From Triops longicaudatus (Eukaryota; Arthropoda; Branchiopoda; Notostraca; Triopsidae): DNA of 64,000 nucleotides. The first letter of the stretch is position 1; every line of letters begins with the position of its first letter. The notes below the pieces were generated by a model. That model saw only the letters and a program-made list of their open reading frames with translations, searched no databases and was not told the origin of the DNA. This document shows positions 12,169 to 22,670 of this stretch, piece by piece. The stretch covers positions 62,001-126,000 of the forward strand of contig JAGQDJ010000029.1 of assembly GCA_022885665.1 (NCBI GenBank), written 5' to 3'. Made by a program: the position numbers and the translations under genes.

Positions 12169-14050
12169 ACACCATTTCCAGTACTTTGATTGTGCCCTGG
12201 CTGTTGGCCGTAATGAGTACGTTGGAATGTTGCCGCCAACACACGGCCGAAATGAACTCATTTGTATCTTCTTCTTTCCGTTCTTTGTCCAAAACACTCC
12301 GCATGACATCAAACTTGTAGTTCAGCAACGGTTGCTCGAACCCTTTGTAATAAACATACAAAGAATTGTTCTCCGAACCACACGCGATGTAAGTGCCATC
12401 TGTCGCTAGTCCAACAAAATTCTTCTCATTAACGTGGCCCGTGAACGACCGCAAGCACGAACTCGTTTTGTCCGTCACTGACCACATTTTCAGGTGACTG
12501 TCGGTAGAGGCGCTGACAATCGTGTCCCTATCAATAAACTTTACATAGCTCACGGCCTTTTTGTGGCCCTGAAACACATGCAACGCCGACTTAGGCTGTC
12601 TTAAGTCATAATAATGCACACAATGGTCCGCTGAACCGAACGCTAGGTGGTACCGGCTCTCCGGATTAAACTTAACGCAACAAACGTTCGCTTTGGCCTC
12701 CAATGTCGCCACGGAGTGTTCCATGTTCATGGACCACAGTTTAATCCGTGAATCATCCGAACCCGATGCAAGGATATTATAATCTTGTGGGTTGAAATCA
12801 ACGCTCCAGCAGCGTTTTTCGTGCTCTTTATACAATCCAATGCGCTGAACGCTGGCGCTGGTGGCATTCGTGTCCCACACAGCCACCGAGCCTTCGTAAT
12901 CGCTACTGGCGAGTATTTGCTTCTGGAAACTATTCCACGCTACGCAGGAAATCTTCGAGGTCGTTACCATTTCCACAGCCGGATAATGCACGTCGATGAC
13001 GTCATTAATAACTCCGTGGAAATCGTAGATTTTGATGCGTTTAGTGACTCCTGCGATAGCAAAAAAGTCATTGTCTTTATCAAACTCGATGGAAGAAACA
13101 ATATTCGAGTTGTTGAAGATGTCCGTGGCGTATTGCAACGACGCCAGTAATCTGATACCAGAAAACCGGGTCATATTTTGGAAATTTTGGCGAAACATGG
13201 CAAAACCGTCGGCGCTGTAGTCATTCGAAAAGGTGACATCAGCGTTCCTAGTGAGAAAGTACGCTTTTTCGAGGTCATCGAAGTGAGCATGCATCCGGAG
13301 ACGACGATCCGGCAACGACGGCCCGTTGGAGGTCGTTTGGGCGGAGCCAAAACAGTTTAGCGTCGGTTTGACGTCCAGAGCCACGAGTGCGGGTGGTGAT
13401 GAGCTGGAAGGGTCAAAGGGGCGGGGCTTCTCGATTTTAGGGAGAGTGTCGTGGAAGGAAGAGTACCGGCGTTCGAGTTCTATGAGACTGTTATCGACAA
13501 TGGACAAATCTTTTTGCAAAACTTCGAGTTCGCGGTTGAGCTGATCGAACTGCAGGCGTTTTTTCTTTTGCAAGCTGACGAGGAATTCTTTTAAGAGTTC
13601 CGTTTCGGACCAAGAGCTTTGGGCTTTGAGCTGTTTCTTTTTTTGTGTCAAGAAATCGAGCATAAAATCCACGTCGCTGAGCCGGAGCTCTGGGGCGTGA
13701 CTCTGCAGGTAATTCCGCACTTCGGCCACGTTGACGGAAGGGTCGGCACGGTGCAGCAAACCGGCTTTGAAGGTTTCTACTAATTGGTTAACTAAGTAGT
13801 TGGGGATGATGGCGCTGGGGTCGGTAATGAGCCGATTGCAGCGCGGACAGTGTTTGGTGGTTTCGACAGCTTCTTTGATGCAAGAAGCGCAGAAGGTGTG
13901 GCCACAAGGAGTTATGGAGGCGTTGGAAAAGAGGTCAAGGCATACGGCACAAACGTAGGCACTCTCCATACTTTCTTGATTACTTGAGGTACAGGTCAGT
14001 ATGCTCGGGTGGGGACGTTTCACGCCCTTTCGGGAATTTTCCGATGACAT
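12167..14050 (-). CDS. COP1: E3 ubiquitin-protein ligase COP1, single-exon ORF, 627 aa
   Basis: COP1 is the RING/WD40 E3 ligase that works with DET1-DDB1-CUL4 and Tribbles adaptors to ubiquitinate transcription factors such as Jun and ETS proteins (family knowledge). An N-terminal RING finger is visible: C34-x2-C37, then CGHTFCASC at 49-57, then CPRC at 68-71. A charged coiled-coil region follows at about 130-200 (KKKQLKAQ, LNRELEVLQKDL). Seven WD40 repeats fill about 300-627 (for example GSDDSRIKLWSM and SASTDSHLKMWSV). It is about 100 residues shorter than human COP1 because the long Ser/Gly-rich N-terminus is missing. The whole protein is one open frame, whereas every other gene here has several introns and vertebrate COP1 has about 20 exons. 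A CTTTTAG acceptor near 14095 suggests a 5'-UTR intron. Drosophila melanogaster lacks COP1, which argues against a close relative of that fly. Confidence 0.97.
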   Translation of the reverse strand: MSSENSRKGVKRPHPSILTCTSSNQESMESAYVCAVCLDLFSNASITPCGHTFCASCIKEAVETTKHCPRCNRLITDPSAIIPNYLVNQLVETFKAGLLHRADPSVNVAEVRNYLQSHAPELRLSDVDFMLDFLTQKKKQLKAQSSWSETELLKEFLVSLQKKKRLQFDQLNRELEVLQKDLSIVDNSLIELERRYSSFHDTLPKIEKPRPFDPSSSSPPALVALDVKPTLNCFGSAQTTSNGPSLPDRRLRMHAHFDDLEKAYFLTRNADVTFSNDYSADGFAMFRQNFQNMTRFSGIRLLASLQYATDIFNNSNIVSSIEFDKDNDFFAIAGVTKRIKIYDFHGVINDVIDVHYPAVEMVTTSKISCVAWNSFQKQILASSDYEGSVAVWDTNATSASVQRIGLYKEHEKRCWSVDFNPQDYNILASGSDDSRIKLWSMNMEHSVATLEAKANVCCVKFNPESRYHLAFGSADHCVHYYDLRQPKSALHVFQGHKKAVSYVKFIDRDTIVSASTDSHLKMWSVTDKTSSCLRSFTGHVNEKNFVGLATDGTYIACGSENNSLYVYYKGFEQPLLNYKFDVMRSVLDKERKEEDTNEFISAVCWRQHSNVLITANSQGTIKVLEMV

Positions 14051-14836
14051 CTTTGTAGAGAACTGGAAGCTCTTGACGGGAAATAAATCACCTACCTAAA
14101 AGAAGAAAAATAATACTTTATTTTTGTTTAATAAAAGAATATTCTCCATTAATGCATCTTGAAATCGAGTTTCATACCAATTCTCTAGCATTTTTCAACA
14201 CAGAAGCTTTCTTCTTGGTTTTCAAGAACTTCGACTAATTTCAAAACATATTCCCTAAAACATTAATTGCCTAGGATAGGGAAAAGCTATTCTGGTTTTT
14301 CGTTCCTGAAATTCAACTCGTGAATGCTGGAAAATATATAGCTACAATCTGACGATAAAGCTTCCAAGGGCAACATAAATTACTAACAATATCATCAGAC
14401 GCATAATTTATTTACTTTAAATACAGTTTGGTTACCTTACGCGTCAATTCATGTTAACCCGCAGGTGGACAAGTTTTATCCTTTGGCAAATCTTAATGAT
14501 CAAAGTTTGTATATAAAGTACAGCGAACTGGCTGTAATTAACTGGGATTTTTATCACCTGGTGCGAAATGCTACCTGTAGAAATACAAATTTAAACATTT
14601 AAAGTCAATTTTCTATATAAACATTACTTGAATAAGTACGAAAGGAAAGTTCCGGAAATAGTTTCTGGAACTCGATGCATAATTAGAAGTTAAACTGCAT
14701 TTAAGGCACTTGATTCAAGTCGAACCATGACTATAAACTTAATGCTTGTAACCAAAACAAAACATTTTCAGGCATGTAAAACTTGCTAGAATAATTCCGT
14801 AAAGAGAACCTAAAAGTCCCGACATACCAAATACAG

Positions 14837-14853
14837 CAGCGCCACCTGGTAAA
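14837..14853 (+). promoter_or_regulatory. CTCF-like motif
   Basis: CAGCGCCACCTGGTAAA matches the core AGCGCCACCTGGTGG of CTCF sites except at its right end. Intergenic, between COP1 and NKX6. Confidence 0.35.
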
Positions 14854-15719
14854 AAAATTTCCATTTTCTTTTGGATCCGATTGTGGCAGCACTTGCCGGC
14901 TAGCACGCTCGCAATTCTCGGTAAATGTAACAATTAATTTTCCAAACGGGATAAAACGTTACGAATTAATAGTTTAAAGCGCATATTATTCACATTTTGA
15001 CTGAATTAATGTTAGAAAATTTTTAACTGGTTTTCTACGCTTATTACTTCGCGGTCTTGTAGCTCACGTATTGGAATTTAACAATCATGAAGAGTGATAG
15101 ACTATTCCTTCGAAAGATGAGTTCGTAGTTTAGTGTATGGGAAATAAATCGAACGGAAAACATCCTTATTTACGTTTGCATCTGATAAATCGTAAGCTCT
15201 TGCTGTTAATGCAACTTTACAACGAAACAAGGGATGTAACGAGGGTGGGCGCGAAAGGCACGTGACGCGGACGTTATCATCGAAGGACGCAATATTCATT
15301 GCTGACGCCTTCTTTTCAGTGATCCTTTTTACGGACCCCCCCCCCCGTGTCCATTTTACGCTCGAAAAGTGCACTGTTAGTTTACAATAACTTTCTACTT
15401 CATCTTTCGAGCTTTGTCAAATTATTATGCCATATTTTTAATCCTGCTTCGACACTTGGCGACACCTCTTGCTGTAATTTAAATTACTTGTCAACGCTAA
15501 CATGTTTCCTTTTTTACCTTTGTTTTTCAATGCCTCTTTTTAGTAATTAATTTCCATCCTATTTCTCAATGTCGCATTACACTAGCTAGGGCGTTTCTAA
15601 AGTAGGTGTCACGACACACTGGGGTGGCCGCTGACGCCCTACGGGGTGTCGCGATTTAGCCAACTGTTCAGTGAAAGCAAGCAATGACTAAAGTACTGTC
15701 ACAACAAAAGGCTTTCTAA

Positions 15720-15930
15720 ATCTACCAAGGAAAAATGCCTCCACAAAAAAAGAGAAAAATAAGCAAAAGTGAAAATAAAAGAAATATAAATGAAATTAAA
15801 TAAATACATGTAAAAATATGAACAGGACAAGAGTTGTATAATATTAACATAATGAAAAATAAAAAGACAGTAAAAAATGAAAATAAAAAATACATATTAA
15901 ATTAAAATAAATATGAAAATAAGAAAAATG
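15720..15930. repeat. A-rich low-complexity block
   Basis: The plus strand is dominated by AAATAAA/AAAATGAA-like words with few T runs, so the strand asymmetry is strong. Similar blocks occur at 17635-17690 and 44940-45060. They could be low-complexity DNA or eroded poly(A) tails of retroelements. Confidence 0.6.
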
Positions 15931-18176
15931 AGGGTATTCGAGGTGTATGGGATGTGGCTCTATTAAAAGCGGGAAAAGAAACTTATTTTAAGCAAAGCTT
16001 CTTACTCTCGGAAACCTGTCAAGTAAAACTTTCGCTGCCCAACTTGGTCCCAACATTGTTCATATCTCATAATATTGAAGGGCTATACTGTTCTAATACA
16101 CCAAAATACTAAATATGTCATTCTTTTTGTCCCTGGGGAAGCTATAAGCCCAACAACATTCATTATTGCCAAGAGACTTGAGACGATCTCGTTGCACCTC
16201 GTTATTCCCAAAAATTCCCGGCAAAGGCAAACGCAAGAAAAGCTTAATTAAGCTAACAAAATGAATTATGTTCCACCTTTTGTTCTCTCTTAGCTGTATC
16301 CATAAGGAGAAAAAGGGAGAGTAAGAACTCCGTTTTCTTGTATACGTCATGGCCTAAAAGTTCTAATAGCTTTCACAGGCCGTTCATTTTCTATTCAGAT
16401 AACAGCTTCTCCTGTGTTCTTCCCTTGTTTTTTATTTCCTGTATAATTCAAGCGTCAACACTGCAGCAATTGATTATGCTTATGAAGTGTTTGCTAAGCT
16501 TTCGGTATATGGTTCAAGCTGTTCCGTCGTCTCGTTATGCAGGGAAATAAGGCATTATGTATTCGAGCTCGCCGTGGCCAACAATATGTCGCCTAATAAA
16601 GCAGACATAGGAAAATGATTTTCGTAACAGTTGGTACGTGCCATATATGCTTACGGGGAAAACTTGCACGAAGCTCACAGAAGCTGATCGGCTGCTCCTT
16701 CCACCTCCTCTTCCGCCGCCTCCCTGATGCAATTTTTGTTTCTTTCTTATTTTTACCCCCTGAGAAGCTAATGTGCTGCAGACGGGCTGAAGCAATAATA
16801 CTTTTACTATACGGCGCGCAGAAATATCAAATAACGGAGACCCAAAACACTTTTCCTTTTCCTTGTAGTACTTCTTTTTGCTTTGGCTTAAGAACTCTTT
16901 ACTTTAAAAAACCCTTTGAGCTTGACGCAAAGCAAACAAAATAAGAAGAGAAACTTTTTTCAGTGTAACTAAATCAAAAGCCTCCCAAACCCGCTCACGA
17001 CTAAATTAGAGATAGCTTAAGTTCCCATTTAGGGTATCAGTGGTAGGCTTACCAAGTAGTTATACGCTAGCGACGGGGAAAGATTTAACCATGAAGCCAA
17101 TCCAAACGCCCCAGCTGTGGTCTTCAGCTCGGGTTTGCTTCATTCGGCTTTTTTTCCCGGTCCTTTTCCCCTTTCCTTTTGTATAATAGGCATGGCTTGA
17201 AAAGCTTCTAGGAAAAGCTTGCGGCTTGTTACCCAAAGCTGCGGGAAAAGAAAAAGGCTTATTACGCGTCAAATACGCTCACCATGTGACCCCCCTCCCC
17301 CCTCGCCCCCATCAAAGTCATTACCCCCAAAAGCTATGTCTAAACCAGGCTAACATCCTCTTGCTGAAAGACGCTATTTGGGTATCGTCCTTCAAAAACG
17401 TGTCATACAAAACAGTCATACTGTACTACCGTAAGCATATGCTTACGACATCACGTTCTTATTGTGTGGCACAAGGCAGTACAACAATAAAAAGAAGAAT
17501 GATATTGAAAAGTCAGCCGCTAAATCTGTAAAAGAGCACAAAACATGTCCATATATGTCCTAATATTAATTTGGTTTCACACAGGGCCGTGGGGGGGTGC
17601 ACATGACATTGTAAGACACTTATTTTCAGCGTGCTCAAAAAGTAAATAAAATAAAAGAATAGGTTGAAAAATAAAAGAAAAAGTGTAACAAAATATGTTT
17701 GTAATAACACCAATCGCTTATGAAGGCTAACACACCATAAATTACACAGAATACAGAAAATAAAACTTACTGCAGTCTAAATATGTTTGAACGAATGTGC
17801 AATGGGTAAAAAACATGGAAGCTACTAACCCAAACTATGAATGCAGTATAAGCGCACTGTCAAATAGAAAATAAAAATAAAAAAACTGGATTAGAAAATG
17901 ACATGTATTCTTCTTCAATTAGTTTCACAATTGCAAACTTGTATCTAATATTTAAACTTTTATTGATTATACCTTCTTTGTTTTGCAGAAATTTATGTCC
18001 ATAGAAATGTGAATAATATATCAGTTACAATAAAACTTTAAAACAACATTCAATAGAAACATATGAGCGTTATTACTGTTCGGAATTTCAAAGAAATGTA
18101 TTTACATGTGTGAACGTAGTTAAAGAATCACGCTTCATTATTTCCTTTAAATACTATATTTTTTTAAGACAAAATA

Positions 18177-18222
18177 TGTGGCAAAAGAAAATGACTTACT
18201 TTGCTGTGGCAAAAGAAAATGA
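18177..18222. repeat. Short tandem duplication, 28-bp period
   Basis: TGTGGCAAAAGAAAATGA occurs at 18177-18194 and again at 18205-18222 without a mismatch. Confidence 0.8.
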
Positions 18223-20141
18223 TTTCCGGGGTCAATACAAGAAATTCGAAACTTTCTCGTCATTTTCTTACACCATTTTCTGAAATTTTTTTCCGAAAAC
18301 GAAGTGTGATTGGATATATAACCGTAAATCGTCATTTTTGTCTGCACATTGGGTTGAGTTAAATTTTTATATGCGTAACAAGCATATCAAAACTATCGAA
18401 ATCTCGCTTTTAAAAGCGCATTCGGATTCATACAATTATATTGCGAACTATCGTAATTCCTAACGAAGTCAGAAATTCTTAGATTACTTGGGTCTTTTTC
18501 TTCAGCAATTGTTATCCGACAATAATCAGAACTCCTGATATTTACAACACGAAGCTCAAAAACTGTAAAATCGGTGTTTACAGCGCACGAACCGTGGTCA
18601 TATTTGTTTAAAAATTAATTTTATGCCCTACAGATGGCGGTAATGGGCAAACTGCACATCATCACGTTGTGCAACTTTTAGCTTCTTATCTTCCATTCTT
18701 TTTAAAAGAATACTTCTCCTTGTTGAACAAACGATGTTCTATTTGGAAGAAAACTGCAGCTAATCTACCCCAACTGGTTTGAACATGGCCCTTTTACCCA
18801 AATCGAAACCATTAGCATTCTTTTTTATTCTACTGAAGCGAAGTGCTTGGTCAGGATTCCGCCACCTCCTTCCCCTCTCACCCGTTCAAAGATCTGAAAG
18901 ACAAGCCTTTTTTCGCCGTATTCTGACGGCGTTGTTAGGCTCCTATCATACATCATTGCCACATTTAATCCGATTGTGCCCTTTTTATGACACGACTCCA
19001 CCAAGGATGAAAAGCGATGGCCAACACCAAAAGGGAAACCCAACACAACACAGCACAAACCCCGCGCGCAGCACTACAAGCAGCAAACGCTACACACACG
19101 TCTTTTTTCCTATCCAATCAAATGGCACCCAAATAAAAAGGGAATTTACAGCTTCCTAGAGACGAATTCTTCGGTCAATGTTCTTATTAATCTATATGAA
19201 GGACAAAAGCTCCTCCTTTACCCTAACCACCCACCAACCACCCAACGTCACGACGACCAACCATGGGCCAAAAATGAAGCCTTTTACTAAGGGCTCCACA
19301 GCCTGGAATTGTCAAGATCCATTTAGAGGGTTAAAGCGATAGAGCTCAGAACATGGAACACGACAGCTATAAAAGGGACCTTGGCGTCTAATTCATGGCC
19401 TTTTTTTTTCTTTCATTCTATTTCCTCTCCCTTTTTTTGATTCCGTGTCCGAATCGTTGATTTCCACGTGAGTATGTAAAAATAGGGGAAAAAGGGACGA
19501 AACTCGTGAAGCAATCACCAGGAGAGGAAGTTAACGATTTTGCATGACCATTGTCCAGCCTTGCACCCCTTTTATTAGCTTGATGACTTTACCCTCTCTC
19601 CTCCCTCCCATTCACTTGATTCTTCTTTCTTGTCGGGTACATTCCCTTTAGCGGGTGTATCTTAAGTGTGGCCAGCTTTGTGGTAAGATACCCCTTAGAC
19701 AGCTCACTGATACTCTTTAACTGTATAGTGTGGTGGTCTTTGGAGCTTGTTAACCCCCTACACCCTCACACCCGTGCTGCATGGCGTCCAAATAGTCGTG
19801 GATCACTGTAATGGAGCGCTGAGCTACAAATTTATGCAGAAATGGTGAAGGGACCCGTCAAGCTATACATGAGTAGCAAGCATCTTTTCATTCTTATGCA
19901 TTGAAGAGGGGGTTGTCTTGCTCAATTAGGCTATAACTCGGAGGATGGAACCATTCCCGAGTCGTGTTGCTTTCCAACTCTCGGAAGAAATGTCAAAGAT
20001 TTGCTGAAAAGTGAAGTTGAACCCCGGAGGAAGGAGTTCGAAATTTTAAACCCAGTTTGCTGACCAAGGCTTACGTTCACATTTGAGGAGCTATAGCCCG
20101 CTAGGTAAGCTGACCTGGGTTTAAAACTTACGGTGAATAAG

Positions 20142-20159
20142 AAAAAAAAAAAAAAAAAA
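20142..20159. repeat. Poly(A) run
   Basis: Eighteen consecutive A residues on the plus strand. Confidence 0.9.
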
Positions 20160-20254
20160 CTCGCGTAAAAAAATATTAAAAGCTACGAAGAGAAAAAGGA
20201 AATCATTAAGAAGGTATTATGTTGATCAATTGAAATTACTACCTAATAATAGCG

Positions 20255-20255
20255 A

Positions 20256-20311
<56 letters not shown>
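20255..20311. repeat. (ATA)n microsatellite
   Basis: About 18 uninterrupted trinucleotide copies of ATA/AAT. Length is likely polymorphic. Confidence 0.97.
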
Positions 20312-20312
<1 letters not shown>

Positions 20313-22537
20313 TTACAATAACGAAATTATAATATGAATGAAATAATCGTAAGAATTTCTTGTTTATGCATAATTCTTTTTTTATTTCTTGTTTTATTCA
20401 CCTTTGATGAATTATTCGAGAATATTATCCCTTACTTTCACTTTTAATGACAAATAAAGGTTGAAGTGTAAACTTGAATAACTTTTAGTTCACTTTGATT
20501 AAGCTACATCCGAACCGTCTCATCCCTCTTCTATCTAGAAATTCAATGAATTAGCATACATGGAAATGAAACCACCATATCTTTCGCTTCGTTCTGCTGA
20601 ATTGAAATAGTCACTTATTCATAATTAAATTTCCTGATTGTTGTAACGACGTTCACAATTTAATGGACAACTTTATGTGAAATTATTTATATATTCCTTA
20701 AAAGAAATAAGGAATTTAAACGTATTTCAATCATTTATTTCCTCTTCGAGAGCGCTAGTGTGAACGTAGGTAAATTCTAGGGCAAAATGAGGTCCCCGTG
20801 AGGTGCAAAACTATTGAAGATAGTGTAGCACGTCTTAAGTACTTGTTTAGCGCTGAGGGATTTTTCAAAAAGTCTGGTAGGATTCTAAAGGTTCGCATAA
20901 CATTTAAACTTCATTTAACGATTAACTATGGACATAATTTCACATGATTTATTACGTTATACTTCTGTTGAAATAATTGGGCGTATGTATTACAGGTATA
21001 GTAACGGCAAGAAGTAGATGCATGTCACAAATGGATTTTTTTCGACAAAACTTTATGCACATTGCGCAACTCTTTTAGATAAAAATATTTTGCTGCGAAT
21101 TTTCCAGCCGTTAAGAAGGTATCGAATGACCTCGAAGGTGAAACAGTCCCGTAAAACAATACACCTACATACAGTCCTAAGTCATTGCAAATTAAAAGCT
21201 GGTTAACGCTCTAATTCCCCAAAATACTAGGAGTTCTAAAGCGAAAATAATACAATAATGAAAACTAAGCCTTTCACAGTCAGTGTGAATAGACTCATAA
21301 AAATTGACCGAATTCTACGTATTGGCACGAACCAACACGGATTATGTGTTCTAACGGGACTTTGTGTACATGTCTTAACGCTATTCACGTTCAAGGCTAG
21401 CTCTTCTGGAACGGATAACCATCGTTATATGAAAACTCTCATTAAAAAGATTCGTAAACTTCAAAAATTTCTATTAGCTTCTTGGCTTTTCATGTAATAC
21501 CTCTTAATAACACTTCGCAATCTCTTCAATTAATCATCTTGCTTCAAGTCATTTCCTACTGCAATCACTAACACGAAAACAGAGTCATCAAACTGGAGCA
21601 GCAACCTTTTTGTTTTAACGAAAACAAGTTGTTAATACCTAAAGTACAAGTATTGAACTGCTGCAAGTCAGTGAAGCGGCAAAGAAAAATTGGTTTGGCG
21701 GGTCTTTCGTGAGGGGTTTGAGAGTTTTCACTTTTCATCAACTAAAAATCTTTCTGTAATAATGCTTTTACCAGTTACCAATGATCTTCTTAACTTGTAT
21801 TGATGCGCCGGGCAGGCTAACAATTTGAAGCGTCGGGAGAATATGACGCATTTAGCTACTACTAATTCATCTGTCAGTCTTTTGGTAATGGGTGACATCG
21901 TTTCTCATAAATCTTGTAACTGAAGGGGGGAGAAGAGATGAAGCTTCCAAATGTAAAGCGAACAAAAGGAACAAAAGCGTTTAAAGATGCGCTTCAACAG
22001 ATATGCTTGAAAAGCGCCCCCCCTCCCCCCACCTCGTGCTGGTTTTCTCCTATGGATAAAGGCAGCAAGCCCAGCCAATCGTTTAGCTTTTACAAGGGTG
22101 CAGGCGGCATTGAGCAGCCTATGGAACAAGCGGATCAGTTCCCTTGGGGCACTTGTTACCAATCCCGATGAGATAAATCAAGGCCTTCATAGACACGCCT
22201 CCTTTTCGAACCTTATGTAGCGAAGCCGTTTCTCTCTCGCCGAGGATCTTTCCAGCTACCTTACTGCTCAATCTTCAGTTCAGTGTGCCATGTAAGTGAC
22301 TCTTACAGACTCACTCCACACTAAAAGCTCAACCATCTTTTGAGTGTGACATACTAGCCCAACGCAGCGCATTACAACCGCCAGGAATACATGGTGCAAC
22401 CCAGTTGCCTTAACACCTCCAGGATACTTACACGACACTTGACTTACTTCAGCTTACCTCGCAAGACCATGAACTCCACCGTAAGTTAAGTTGGCACCCC
22501 AAGGTAGTGATTTTTACATGGTTACCGAGTGCTTTTT

Positions 22538-22665
22538 TCATTGTTGACCAATGTTAAACGCTTGGTATTCTGTGCTACTAGTTTGCCCGTGTTTTCGTTG
22601 TTGACCAAAGTTAAGCGGTTAACATTACGTTACCCAGTGTAGTTGTCATTGTTGGCCAGAATTAA
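22538..22665 (+). repeat. Degenerate tandem repeat in the NKX6 leader
   Basis: CATTGTTGACCAATGTTAA, CGTTGTTGACCAAAGTTAA and CATTGTTGGCCAGAATTAA follow each other at spacings of about 58 and 51 bp, the last ending just before the ATG at 22671. The shared core is TTGTTGRCCA. Confidence 0.6.
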
Positions 22666-22670
22666 CCATT

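Larger units (their letters stand above)
14051..22670. other. Long intergenic region upstream of NKX6
   Basis: About 8.6 kb with no supported gene. Contents: a CTCF-like motif (14837-14853), a run of 11 C (15336-15346), a GC-rich islet with inverted repeats (15583-15655), A-rich low-complexity DNA (15720-15930), an 18-bp direct repeat (18177-18222), an inverted CTCF-like motif (18628-18642), an 18-A run (20142-20159) and an ATA microsatellite (20255-20311). The stretch from about 19.2 to 20.1 kb and from 21.9 to 22.6 kb is richer in GC and could hold NKX6 regulatory elements or 5' UTR; this is inference. Confidence 0.55.

Noticed and set aside
18779..19159. 126-codon plus-strand ORF
   Set aside because: No domain, T/C-biased composition, and a competing ORF on the other strand.
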